Shown here: in pieces, positions 32,277 through 39,620 of the stretch
Layout of the letters: each line of letters opens with the position of its first letter
Position numbering within the stretch: the first letter of the stretch is position 1
Origin: Prosthecobacter debontii
GTDB taxonomy: Bacteria; Verrucomicrobiota; Verrucomicrobiia; Chthoniobacterales; Chthoniobacteraceae
Reading direction: 5' to 3'
Length of the DNA stretch: 39,620 nucleotides
NCBI GenBank assembly: GCA_945861385.1
Contig: CAMAUI010000034.1
Location: 1 to 39,620 of the forward strand
The notes under the pieces: generated by a model
Told to the model about the DNA's origin: nothing
The model's input: only the letters and a program-made list of their open reading frames with translations
Database searches by the model: none
Program-made: the position numbers and the translations under genes

Positions 32277-34067
32277 ATGTCTCCATTCTTCCGGCGGAAA
32301 TCCCGCGTCGTCGCTGTCGGTAATGTCATGGTCGGCGGCGGCAATCCCATCCGCGTGCAAAGCATGATCACCTGCGACACGATGGACACCGCGGCGTGCA
32401 TCCGGCAGACGCTCGATCTTGCCGCGACCGGGTGTGAGATCGTCAGGATCACCGCGCCGACGGTGAAGGATGCCGCCAATTTACAGCACATCGTAGCGGG
32501 GCTTCGAGGGCAGGGCTGCACCGTGCCGATCGTGGCGGACATCCATTTCAAGCCGGAGGCCGCGATGGAGGCTGCGAAGTGGGTGGAGAAAGTGCGTGTG
32601 AATCCGGGCAACTACGCGGACAGCAAAAAATTCAACATCCGCGAGTACAGCGACCTCCAATACACCGCCGAACTCGAACGCATCCGCGAGCGGTTCGCGC
32701 CCTTGGTGCTGTTCTGCAGGGAGCACGGGCGTGCGATGCGCATCGGCACGAATCACGGCTCGCTGAGCGACCGCATCATGAACCGCTACGGCGATACGCC
32801 GCTCGGCATGGTCGAGAGCGCGCTCGAATTCGCGCGCATCGCCCGCGATCTTGCCTACCACGACTTCGTGTTCTCGATGAAGGCGAGCAACCCGAAGGTG
32901 ATGATCGAAGCCTATCGCCTGCTCGCCTCACGGCTGGACGCCGAGGGGGCGGATTGGAATTACCCGATCCATCTCGGCGTCACCGAGGCCGGCGATGGCG
33001 AGGATGGGCGCATCAAGTCCGCCATCGGGATCGGCTCGCTGCTGAACGACGGAATCGGCGACACGATCCGCGTCTCGCTCACAGAGGATAGCGTGCATGA
33101 GATTCCCGTCGCACAGGCGCTGGTGAGGATCGCGAGCTCAGCGGAGGAAGTGATGACGCTTCGCGACCCGGCGCTGTCAATCGATCCGTTTTCGTACCGG
33201 CGTCGCGAGACTGCGACGGTTGCACTCCCCGATGCATCGCTCGTCGGCGCGGTGGTGCGCGAATCGCAAGCCGGCGGCTTGCGCCACATGGGCGGCGAGT
33301 CGCTGATCGCTGTCGCAGTGCGGCAGGTGAAGTGGGATGCGCTCGCGCACAAGGCGGCATCGCTCGGGGATTTCACTCCGGACTTCATTTGCGAAAGGGC
33401 GGGAGTCATCGAAGTGGATCCGCGCGACGAAGCTGCCATTTCGCTGATCAATGCCGGGGGCGATGCCCGTATCGTCACCGTAAAAGATTGGACGCCGCTG
33501 CCAGTGATCGCCGCCTACCGCCTGCTCGCATCGCGGTTACAGGAGCGGCACCCGATCCTTTTGAAGGACACATTTTCGCCGGAGGAAAGCCCGGCGCGGC
33601 AGTTCCTCGACACGCTGCTTGAGTCCGCGACAAACCTCGGCGCGCTGCTTTGCGACGGCATCGGGGACGCGATTCTCGTGCAGGGCGAGCACGCGCCGGG
33701 GCAATCGCTCCGCCTTGCATTCAACATACTTCAGGCGGCGGGCGCGCGCATTTTCAAGACGGATTACGTCGCGTGCCCGAGCTGCGGGCGCACGCTGTTC
33801 AACCTGCAGGAAACCACCGCGCTCATCCGCGCCGCCACATCGCATTTGAAGGGCGTGAAAATCGCGATCATGGGCTGCATCGTGAACGGACCCGGTGAAA
33901 TGGCGGACGCCGACTTCGGCTACGTCGGAGGCGCGCCGGGAAAGATCAATCTCTACGTCGGCAGGAAGGCCGTGAGATTCAACATTCCACAGGCCGAGGC
34001 CGTGGACCGGCTCACCGATCTCATCCGCGAACACGGCAAGTGGGTCGAGCCTGCCGTTCAGGCCTGA
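32277..34067 (+). CDS. ispG: 4-hydroxy-3-methylbut-2-enyl diphosphate synthase, long form
   Basis: A 596-residue iron-sulfur enzyme that converts MEcPP to HMBPP, late in the MEP pathway, using reduced ferredoxin or flavodoxin. The N-terminal TIM barrel has VGGGNPIRVQSMITCDTMDT, IVADIHFKPEAAMEAA, KVRVNPGNYAD and LHLGVTEAGDGEDGR-type segments. The C-terminal [4Fe-4S] domain has cluster cysteines in CPSCGRTLFNLQE and MGCIVNGPGEMADADFGYVG. An extra roughly 200-residue region between them makes it the long type known from plants, Chlamydiae and Bacteroidetes (short types are about 370 residues). It starts 5 bases after the protease stop, and its stop overlaps by 10 bases the end of the convergent VWA gene. 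Confidence 0.96.
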   Translation: MSPFFRRKSRVVAVGNVMVGGGNPIRVQSMITCDTMDTAACIRQTLDLAATGCEIVRITAPTVKDAANLQHIVAGLRGQGCTVPIVADIHFKPEAAMEAAKWVEKVRVNPGNYADSKKFNIREYSDLQYTAELERIRERFAPLVLFCREHGRAMRIGTNHGSLSDRIMNRYGDTPLGMVESALEFARIARDLAYHDFVFSMKASNPKVMIEAYRLLASRLDAEGADWNYPIHLGVTEAGDGEDGRIKSAIGIGSLLNDGIGDTIRVSLTEDSVHEIPVAQALVRIASSAEEVMTLRDPALSIDPFSYRRRETATVALPDASLVGAVVRESQAGGLRHMGGESLIAVAVRQVKWDALAHKAASLGDFTPDFICERAGVIEVDPRDEAAISLINAGGDARIVTVKDWTPLPVIAAYRLLASRLQERHPILLKDTFSPEESPARQFLDTLLESATNLGALLCDGIGDAILVQGEHAPGQSLRLAFNILQAAGARIFKTDYVACPSCGRTLFNLQETTALIRAATSHLKGVKIAIMGCIVNGPGEMADADFGYVGGAPGKINLYVGRKAVRFNIPQAEAVDRLTDLIREHGKWVEPAVQA

Positions 34068-37000
34068 GGGTCGCCGTCCTGCCGCTTGCGCTTCCGCGCG
34101 AGCAGACGCTCGGTGGTGGATTGCGGCGTGTCCTTGTCCGGTGGTGATTCCGGAGCGGGCTTTGGCACTGGCGGTGCGGAGGCTTTCGGCGCGGCAGGCG
34201 CTACCGGGGTCGAGGGGAGGATGATGGGTTTTGGGCGTTCCGTTTGCGTGGTGGTGGTCTGCACCTGTTTTTTGCGTTCGAGCAAGGCACCCATCGTCGC
34301 AGTGCTCTCGCGCTTGCGGCCGAAGCCGAACCAGCCCTTGATGACCAGCCAGTCGAGCTGCACACGGCGCAGTCCGACATCAATCGGGATGAGGCATGCG
34401 AGCGCGATGAGGAACCAGTCGAAGACCGGTTTGCTGCTTTCGCGGGTGCTGCGTGCGGGGTGAAAAAGGTCAATATCGGCGGGTGTGAGCACGCGCCCGG
34501 CGGTGCGCTCGGCGATTTGTTTCAAAAGAATCGGATCGCTTTTGAAACGCAAATACTCCGGCGAATACGGAACGACGAATCCGCCGAATGCCTGTTCGCT
34601 GCGGGGCTTGCCGCCGTCGCCATTCATGCCGAGGCCCGCGACGGCGACCTGGTATCGTCCTTTGCCCCACAGCGGAAATGCTGCCTGGTAGCGGCGTGGC
34701 GCGACTTGTTTCAACGCGATCTCGATCGCCTCGCCGCGCGGGCCGCTCACCCGCGCCTTGAGTTCCATGAAGCTCTCCTTCTTCGCGAAGTCCTCGACAG
34801 TCACCACGCCCTGCGAGCCCGCGGCGGAGGCGGACATCGTGAGGTCGCTGCGCGTTTCCACGCGGGAGACTTCCGTCACGAGCTGCTTGATGAACGGCCG
34901 GAATTTTTCCCAGGCCATCCACTCACGCGCCCAATTCGGCGCGAAGTCGCTCGTCCACGCCGCGGTGGTGCCGAGCCCGTAGCGCCAGATCGCGAGCACG
35001 GGATCGGGCGTGTCGCCCTTGGCGATTTCCTCGGCGAGCGGCGGTGCGTTGAGCACGAGGCTCGCGCGCGGCTTTGGCGTGGTGAGAACGTAGCCGTGGA
35101 GCTGCGGCATCGCGTCCATGCCCTTCAGCACGGGGGAGGGGAATTCGACGTCTGGCGCGAACGTCTTGTTTTGCAGCATCGAGCGCTTCAGCGTTTTTGC
35201 CTCCTTGATGAAGATGCTCGGGAGCTGATTGGGATCCTGCGGATAGTAAAAGCGGCCACCTGTTTTGTTGGCGATGGCCTCCATGAGGTCCACCGTCTGC
35301 CCGCCGTGCGGGTTGATCGCCACGGTCGAGACCGTGATTTTCTCGGCGTTGTACTGCGCGAGCAGCGCAGGCGTCGGCGGCTGCGGATCCCCGTCGCTGA
35401 TGACGATGCAATGTTTCGTCGCCGCGTCCGAGGCCTTCAGCCCTTTGAAGGCCATCGTCATGATGTTGTCGAACGCCGGCATATCCTCCGGCACGGCGGC
35501 ATTGATGAGTGGGAGCAGCTTCGTCTGGAACTCCTTTGCGGGTGTCATCGGGAAGATCCACTCGTCGCCCTTCGCGTATTTGAAATGGAGCATCCCCACC
35601 TCATCCTCGCCGCCGAGCACGCGGATCGCCGCCTTTGCGATGTCCTTCGCCCAGGAGTTACCGTCCTGAATCTCGCACGTGTGCAAAATGAGCGCGAGCG
35701 CGCCCTTGGGCAGCACCTTTTTCTGCGTCACGTCCATGGTCACGGGCAGCGCGTCTTCGATCGGCGTGCGGTGATAGCCACCCGGCCCGAACGTCTCCTT
35801 CCCGCCGAGCATGATGAAACCGCTGCCCTGATGATAGACCGCGTCGTGCATGGCCTGCAGTTGCACCGCGTCGAAGCCATCCGCCGGCGCATTCGGGATG
35901 ATGATCAGATCGTAGGGCAGCAGCGAAAGCGCATCGCGCGGCACCTCGTAGCTCATCCGCACCTGCACGATGCGTTCGCTCTGCTTGAGCGCCGCGACGA
36001 ACTGCTCCCAATCCCGCGCATCACCGCGCGCATCCGTCACCACGAGCACCTTGCCCTCGCCCTTCAAATACAGGTCGCCCATCGCCACGTTGTTCTCCGC
36101 CCACGAGTCCTCACCCTTCGCCGTCTCGATGCTTGCGACATACTCGTAATAGCCCGGCCCACGCTGTGGCAGCGGCAGCGAAAAGCGGTTTTTTCCCGCG
36201 ATGTAATCCACCTCCTTTTCAAAAATCCGCTGCCCGTTCTCCGAGAGCCGCAGCTTTCCACTCCCCGGGCTCAGCGCGGAGAGCAGCACTGTCGCCTCGT
36301 AAGTCTCCCCCTGCTTCACCACTCGCGGAAGGTCGAGCCGCTCCAGCCACACTTCCTTGTCAAAATTGAACCCCACCGGAAGCACATCCACCGCGATCCC
36401 CCGCGCCTTCATCGCATCCAGCACAGGCAGCACCGAGCCCTCTGTCTCGTTGCCATCGGTGATCAGCACCACGCGCCCCTGGTTTCCCTCCGGCAACATC
36501 GCCGCCGCCAGCCCCAGCCCCTTTGCGAGATCGCTGCCGTCCCTCGACACGCGCGAGTTGATCGTCTCAAAAGGAAATGCCGGCCTCGGCGGCAGCTCCA
36601 CTGCTGCATCCCTCCCAAACACCACCAGCCCCGCCTCATCCTTCTCCGGTTTTTTCTTCACCGACTCGAGAACCCACGCGAGTGACTTGTCCGAGATTTT
36701 CTCTCCCATCGAATCCGACACATCCAGCGCATACACCAGCGACAGCACATCGGACTTCCGCACCGCCCGCGGCTCCGCCAGCAGCGCCGCAAAAACGCCC
36801 ACCAGCATCAGCCGGGACAACAAAGCCAGCCCGGCCCGCCAGCCCGCCAGCCCGCTCCAGCCCGCGAAGTGCATCCACCACACCCACGGTGCCGCCAGCA
36901 GGAACCAGAACGCCGGCATCCACGTGAACCGCACCCACCCGCGCCACTCGCACAGCACCACCGCCACCGCATACAGCGTGAGAAAAACCAGCAGCGGCAG

Positions 37001-37174
37001 CAGCGCGCCAACCGTCACCGGCTTGCGGGCCACAGGGATTACCGCGCGCAGGGCGCGGATAAAAAAAGCGGAAACCTTCAACGCCGCGCACGCTGCCCGC
37101 TTCCACTTAGCCCGGCAAGCCGCCAGCGCATTGAATTCCCAGGAGCGGGTGCCAACCGCGAGGGATTGCCCCAC
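34058..37174 (-). CDS. Large VWA-domain membrane protein with glutamine-amidotransferase-like region
   Basis: About 1038 residues. N-terminal helices lie at about 55-75, 85-103 and 115-133 (TVGALLPLLVFLTLYAVAVV, MPAFWFLLAAPWVWWMHF, then RLMLVGVFAALLAE). A VWA domain follows with MIDAS DVSDSMG at about residue 151 and VVLITDGNETEG. Next is a class-I glutamine amidotransferase-like segment (LLPYDLIIIPNAPADGF, GSGFIMLGGKETFGPGG), a second VWA-like part (HCIVISDGDPQP) and a final helix (VFDWFLIALACLIPIDVG). The tail is Pro/Lys-rich and probably cytosolic. Paralogues are frequent in Planctomycetes/Verrucomicrobia near MoxR-DUF58 genes; here that pair lies 5 kb away. The start is uncertain: a GTG at 37174 gives the longest form, but translation could begin nearer the first helix. 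Its 3' end overlaps ispG. Confidence 0.85.
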   Translation of the reverse strand: MGQSLAVGTRSWEFNALAACRAKWKRAACAALKVSAFFIRALRAVIPVARKPVTVGALLPLLVFLTLYAVAVVLCEWRGWVRFTWMPAFWFLLAAPWVWWMHFAGWSGLAGWRAGLALLSRLMLVGVFAALLAEPRAVRKSDVLSLVYALDVSDSMGEKISDKSLAWVLESVKKKPEKDEAGLVVFGRDAAVELPPRPAFPFETINSRVSRDGSDLAKGLGLAAAMLPEGNQGRVVLITDGNETEGSVLPVLDAMKARGIAVDVLPVGFNFDKEVWLERLDLPRVVKQGETYEATVLLSALSPGSGKLRLSENGQRIFEKEVDYIAGKNRFSLPLPQRGPGYYEYVASIETAKGEDSWAENNVAMGDLYLKGEGKVLVVTDARGDARDWEQFVAALKQSERIVQVRMSYEVPRDALSLLPYDLIIIPNAPADGFDAVQLQAMHDAVYHQGSGFIMLGGKETFGPGGYHRTPIEDALPVTMDVTQKKVLPKGALALILHTCEIQDGNSWAKDIAKAAIRVLGGEDEVGMLHFKYAKGDEWIFPMTPAKEFQTKLLPLINAAVPEDMPAFDNIMTMAFKGLKASDAATKHCIVISDGDPQPPTPALLAQYNAEKITVSTVAINPHGGQTVDLMEAIANKTGGRFYYPQDPNQLPSIFIKEAKTLKRSMLQNKTFAPDVEFPSPVLKGMDAMPQLHGYVLTTPKPRASLVLNAPPLAEEIAKGDTPDPVLAIWRYGLGTTAAWTSDFAPNWAREWMAWEKFRPFIKQLVTEVSRVETRSDLTMSASAAGSQGVVTVEDFAKKESFMELKARVSGPRGEAIEIALKQVAPRRYQAAFPLWGKGRYQVAVAGLGMNGDGGKPRSEQAFGGFVVPYSPEYLRFKSDPILLKQIAERTAGRVLTPADIDLFHPARSTRESSKPVFDWFLIALACLIPIDVGLRRVQLDWLVIKGWFGFGRKRESTATMGALLERKKQVQTTTTQTERPKPIILPSTPVAPAAPKASAPPVPKPAPESPPDKDTPQSTTERLLARKRKRQDGDPQA

Positions 37175-37368
37175 AGCGCTTCCAGCTCACGAGCAAGAGC
37201 AAGAGTAAGAAGGAAGAAAGCGACCTGCCAAAAGCTGAGATGCGCCCCCGGTGCCCTTGGCAATCAATCCCGTGTGGACTTCCAGAAGCAATCCAACTAA
37301 ATAGTCCCGTGTCCCGCCGCTCTCACAGAGTACTCAGCAAACCGGGGCAATGAAAAATCCAAGTCCAC

Positions 37369-37797
37369 ATGAAATCCTCATCCACCATCCTGCTTGCATG
37401 CACCGTCGCGGTGCTCGTCATGCCCGCTGCATTCGCTGATCTTACGCCACAGCAGAAACAGGCCGCCGCCCAGCGCAAGGTTCTCGAGAAGAGGGTCGCG
37501 GACGAAAAACGATTGAAGGAAACCAGGACGGCACAGGACGCGCAGAAGAAGGCCGTGCGGGAGCGATACCTCCGGGATGAGCGGGAGGATCAACTCGCAA
37601 AGCAACGGGCAGCCCACCAGCGGTATCTCGCCACCCAGCGTGAAAATCAGCGCCGCGCCGCCGAGGAGGTGGAGAGGCGCGAGAAACTCGAAAGTGACAA
37701 ACGCAGGCAACAGGCGGCCGCGCCCCAGCAAGGCCAGCCTGCATTGGATCCGGCCCAGGCGGAAGGTGCGGCGCCGAAGCCCCCCGGGCAGGATTGA
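37369..37797 (+). CDS. Small secreted charged coiled-coil protein, hypothetical
   Basis: A 142-residue protein with a signal peptide (MKSSSTILLACTVAVLVMPA, cut near AFA). The mature part is almost entirely Lys/Arg/Glu/Gln/Ala (QQKQAAAQRKVLEKRVADEK, then KKAVRERYLRDEREDQLAKQ), which predicts one long helix or coiled coil, ending in a Pro/Gln/Ala-rich tail. I recognise no family; low complexity makes similarity unreliable. The first 9 bases of an inverted pair (tgtggactt 37273-37281; aagtccaca 37361-37369) end at its start codon. The next gene begins 88 bases downstream. Possibly a periplasmic structural or chaperone-like protein, but nothing supports a specific function. Confidence 0.65.
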   Translation: MKSSSTILLACTVAVLVMPAAFADLTPQQKQAAAQRKVLEKRVADEKRLKETRTAQDAQKKAVRERYLRDEREDQLAKQRAAHQRYLATQRENQRRAAEEVERREKLESDKRRQQAAAPQQGQPALDPAQAEGAAPKPPGQD

Positions 37798-37885
37798 TGG
37801 CGGTGGGCGGCTGCGTTTTTCGGCAGGGCAAATTATCTCCGGTTGTGTTTGGTTTTCGGAGGGCGGGCGCATAGCCTCCGGCATC

Positions 37886-38044
37886 GTGAAAAAAATCCGC
37901 TTCCTTCTCGCCATCCTCATTCTACCGAGTTCCGCGTGCTCGCTTTTTGGAAAGGGGAAGAACGGCACCGCCCGGATGTATGAGGGCGACACGAGTCCCG
38001 TCATCCGCATGACGGAGCAGCAGGGCCCGGGGAGCCGTCTCTAA
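37886..38044 (+). CDS. 52-residue lipoprotein, hypothetical
   Basis: A GTG start and a type II signal peptide (KKIRFLLAILILPSSACSLF) with lipobox SSAC, Cys18. The mature part is only about 35 residues, GKGKNGTARMYEGDTSPVIR then MTEQQGPGSRL. It is too short for a domain and matches no family I know. Two features support its being real: a clean lipid-attachment signal, and a stop 5 bases before the Rrf2 regulator start, which suggests co-transcription. It is smaller than most automatic gene-calling cut-offs. Confidence 0.6.
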   Translation: MKKIRFLLAILILPSSACSLFGKGKNGTARMYEGDTSPVIRMTEQQGPGSRL

Positions 38045-38049
38045 GTCTG

Positions 38050-38493
38050 ATGCGGATTTCCAAGAAAGCCGAATACGCTTTGCGGGCACTGACCGCGATG
38101 GCCCGGCATGCGAGGAAGTCGTGGTCCATTCACGAGCTTGCGGCTGCGGAGCGCATCCCGGTGAAATTCCTCGAGCAAATTCTTCTCTCCCTGCGGCGCG
38201 CGGGATTTCTCGCGAGCAAACGCGGAGTGGGCGGCGGCTACATCCTCGTGCGCGATGCGGGGGAAATCAGCGTCGGGGATGTGATCGCGGTTTTCGACGG
38301 GCCGATCGCCCCGGTCCCGTGCGTGAACGAGAGGGGGAGGGAGGGCTGTTCATGCCCGGATCCGCGGACGTGTCCGCTTCGGATCATGATGACGCAGGTG
38401 CGGGAGGAGATGGCGGCGGCGCTGGCGGAGCGGACGATCGAGAGCCTGCTGCGGCTCTCGCCGGGAGCGGCAGACATGGCGTTCGACATTTGA
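38050..38493 (+). CDS. Rrf2/IscR-family transcriptional regulator
   Basis: A 147-residue protein. The N-terminal winged helix is typical of Rrf2: MRISKKAEYALRALTAMARH, then IHELAAAERIPVKFLEQILL and SKRGVGGGYILVRDAGEIS. The C-terminal loop carries four cysteines, C91, C100, C102 and C108 (PCVNERGREGCSCPDPRTCP), the position where IscR and relatives hold an Fe-S cluster with three Cys. It is therefore likely to sense Fe-S status or redox/nitric oxide and to regulate genes by cluster-dependent DNA binding. Its start is 5 bases after the small lipoprotein. The DUF1080 gene follows after 50 bases. Target genes cannot be read from the sequence. Confidence 0.9.
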   Translation: MRISKKAEYALRALTAMARHARKSWSIHELAAAERIPVKFLEQILLSLRRAGFLASKRGVGGGYILVRDAGEISVGDVIAVFDGPIAPVPCVNERGREGCSCPDPRTCPLRIMMTQVREEMAAALAERTIESLLRLSPGAADMAFDI

Positions 38494-38543
38494 GGCGGAG
38501 CTTTTGTGCTTCCCGCCGGGGCGCGGTGGAGTATGCGGAGGGG

Positions 38544-39239
38544 ATGAAACATTTTCTCCTCGTGCTCGCGATGGCAGTGGCTTCCGGCGCATTCGCGTCT
38601 GAACCGAATACTTTGACGGATGAAGAAAAGGCTGCCGGCTGGCGGCTGCTTTTCGACGGCAGGACAACGGCGGGCTGGCGGGGGATTGGGAAAAAGGAGT
38701 TTCCGAAGAATGGCTGGGTGGTGAGGGATGGGACGCTCACGCACGAGGCCAAGGGCGGTGGCGGCGACATCGTCACCGAGGAGAATTTCGACAGCTTTGA
38801 ATTGGTGTGGGACTGGAAGATCGCTCCCACCGGCAACAGCGGTCTGAAATACAATCTGCCGAATGCCGACCGGAACATCGGCTGCGAATACCAGATGCTC
38901 GACGATGACGGACACCCGGATGGGAAGCGCGGAGGACGGCTGCATCAGACGGCCGGGCTTTACGATTTGATCGAGCCGCCCGCCGATAGAAAGGTGAACA
39001 AAGTCGGCGAGTGGAACAGCAGCCGGCTCGTGGTGAACGGCAACAAAGTCGAACACTGGCTGAACGGCGCGAAGGCGCTCGAATTCGAACTCGGCAGCGA
39101 GGCATTGAAGGAGCTTGTCGCGCGCTCGAAATACAAAAACGTCGCGGGTTTTGGCGTAAAGAAGGCCGGGCCGATCCTGTTTCAGGATCACGGGGACGAG
39201 GTGGTGCTCCGCAATATCAAGGTGCGTGTGCTCAAGTAG
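38544..39239 (+). CDS. Secreted DUF1080 (3-keto-disaccharide hydrolase-like) protein
   Basis: A 231-residue protein with a signal peptide (MKHFLLVLAMAVASGAFA, then SEPNTLTDEE). The DUF1080 jelly-roll pattern is complete: WRLLFDGRTTAGWRGIGKK, WVVRDGTLTHEAKGGGGDIV, FDSFELVWDWKIAPTGNSG, GCEYQMLDDDGHPDGKRG, TAGLYDLIEPP and GEWNSSRLVVNGNKVEHWLN. Members hydrolyse or bind 3-keto-glucosides and are very numerous in Planctomycetes and Verrucomicrobia. The ATG at 38544 is preferred since ggagggg lies just upstream and the signal peptide starts there. The DUF3820 gene follows 9 bases after its stop. Confidence 0.9.
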   Translation: MKHFLLVLAMAVASGAFASEPNTLTDEEKAAGWRLLFDGRTTAGWRGIGKKEFPKNGWVVRDGTLTHEAKGGGGDIVTEENFDSFELVWDWKIAPTGNSGLKYNLPNADRNIGCEYQMLDDDGHPDGKRGGRLHQTAGLYDLIEPPADRKVNKVGEWNSSRLVVNGNKVEHWLNGAKALEFELGSEALKELVARSKYKNVAGFGVKKAGPILFQDHGDEVVLRNIKVRVLK

Positions 39240-39248
39240 GTGCCGGTG

Positions 39249-39533
39249 ATGATCGAGGACAATCTCCGCGACTGGCTCGCCGCAGACCTCACGGAGATCG
39301 TGGGAACATTCATGCCGTTTGGGCGTTTCGGACCGGCGAAGTTTCCGCCGCACGGTGTGCCGTTGTTCGATCTGCCAGTCGAATATCTCTCGTGGTTTGC
39401 GGCGAGAGGCTGGCCGCGGGGCAGGCTCGGCGAGTTGCTGCGCAGCGTGCATCAGCTCAAGGTGGACGGATGCGACGAGATTTTTGACAAGTTCCGCCGG
39501 GCGCGCGGGGGAAGAACCGCGTTGCGCGGCTGA
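39249..39533 (+). CDS. DUF3820-family protein
   Basis: A 94-residue protein. FMPFGRFGPAKFPPHGVPLF, then LPVEYLSWFAARGWPRGRLG, ELLRSVHQLKVDGCDEIF. The MPFGxxxG, LPxEYLxWF and GxLGELL pattern defines DUF3820 (also called putative quorum-sensing-regulated virulence factor, a name without clear evidence). The ATG at 39249 gives a normal length; a GTG at 39240 would add three residues. It starts 9 bases after the DUF1080 stop, so the two are probably one transcript. Function unknown. Confidence 0.85.
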   Translation: MIEDNLRDWLAADLTEIVGTFMPFGRFGPAKFPPHGVPLFDLPVEYLSWFAARGWPRGRLGELLRSVHQLKVDGCDEIFDKFRRARGGRTALRG

Positions 39534-39552
39534 CCGCCTGGCACGAGGGGAG

Positions 39553-39620
39553 TGGGCAGTGAGGGATTCGAACCCCCGACCAACTCGGTGTAAACGAGAC
39601 GCTCTACCGCTGAGCTAACT
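39553..39620 (-). tRNA. tRNA-Val (UAC), 5' end cut by the window edge
   Basis: Read on the minus strand: AGCTC/GAGC D-arm, anticodon stem TCTCG/CGAGT around loop TTTACAC with anticodon TAC, T-arm GGGGG-TTCGAAT-CCCTC, and a 3' acceptor strand ACTGCCC plus discriminator A at 39553. Only the first four acceptor bases are outside the window. The pair 27-43 is a T:T mismatch. CCA is not encoded. Anticodon UAC indicates valine. Confidence 0.93.

Noticed and set aside
34244-36685. 813-residue plus-strand frame opposite the VWA protein
   Set aside because: It is extremely Arg/His-rich with no domain; the minus strand shows VWA, amidotransferase-like and membrane segments.
37078-37263. 61-residue minus-strand frame overlapping the VWA gene start in another frame
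   Set aside because: It has a short hydrophobic stretch but overlaps the larger gene and has no family support; it might only reflect uncertainty of the VWA start.
1-39620. CRISPR array, rRNA genes, prophage genes or an intact insertion sequence
   Set aside because: I saw no spaced direct repeats, rRNA segments, phage structural genes or transposase genes.

Overview
The window looks like a piece of chromosome from a high-G+C member of the Verrucomicrobiota (PVC group). This is an inference from gene content: a long-form IspG, a heme-motif/formylglycine-generating-enzyme-like fusion, DUF1080 and squalene-cyclase-repeat secreted proteins, large PQQ-like propellers and VCBS proteins, and REP-like inverted repeats. 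Housekeeping anchors are purL (left edge), rpsT, dxr, rseP, ispG and a tRNA-Val cut by the right edge.

Region 1 (1-5.3 kb) is a decaying accessory patch at the 5' end of purL. The true purL runs off the left edge on the minus strand. Two further pieces of the purL 5' half lie to its right in the same orientation: a well preserved one at 2611-3068 with its leader, and a degenerate one at about 5025-5278. Between them sit an addiction-module antitoxin/RelE-ParE pair, the remains of a VapBC-type pair, a truncated TPR gene, an orphan gene of lower G+C with a possible PD-(D/E)XK motif, and an intact VapB/VapC (PIN) pair. The simplest reading is repeated insertion at, or recombination through, the 5' end of purL.

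Region 2 (5.3-20.7 kb) is the most unusual block: a plus-strand series of tightly packed genes, most of them overlapping by ATGA. In order they encode a 1257-aa exported TPR protein, a secreted seven-repeat VCBS protein, an exported PQQ-like propeller, a Pro-rich lipoprotein, a membrane-anchored PQQ-like propeller, a 907-aa PEP-synthase/rifampin-phosphotransferase-like dikinase, and a three-helix membrane protein resembling DUF106/EMC3. A REP-like inverted doublet interrupts it at 14350-14578. A small minus-strand secreted protein at its left edge shares a domain with the VCBS protein. No function is known to me for this combination.

Region 3 (20.8-26.8 kb) holds a secreted DUF1080-like protein, rpsT with promoter and terminator, and three minus-strand exported proteins: an esterase, a squalene-cyclase-repeat protein and a heme-motif/FGE-like fusion.

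Region 4 (26.9-34.1 kb) is a plus-strand run: a YkgJ-type cysteine-cluster protein, a MoxR ATPase, a DUF58 protein, dxr, an RseP-type protease with three PDZ domains, and ispG. Two MEP isoprenoid enzymes therefore flank a site-2 protease. ispG converges with, and overlaps by 10 bp, a large minus-strand VWA membrane protein (34058-37174).

Region 5 (37.3-39.6 kb) holds a charged secreted protein, a 52-aa lipoprotein, an Rrf2/IscR-type regulator, a DUF1080 protein, a DUF3820 protein and the partial tRNA-Val. Very long antisense reading frames occur opposite many high-G+C genes and were treated as shadows.
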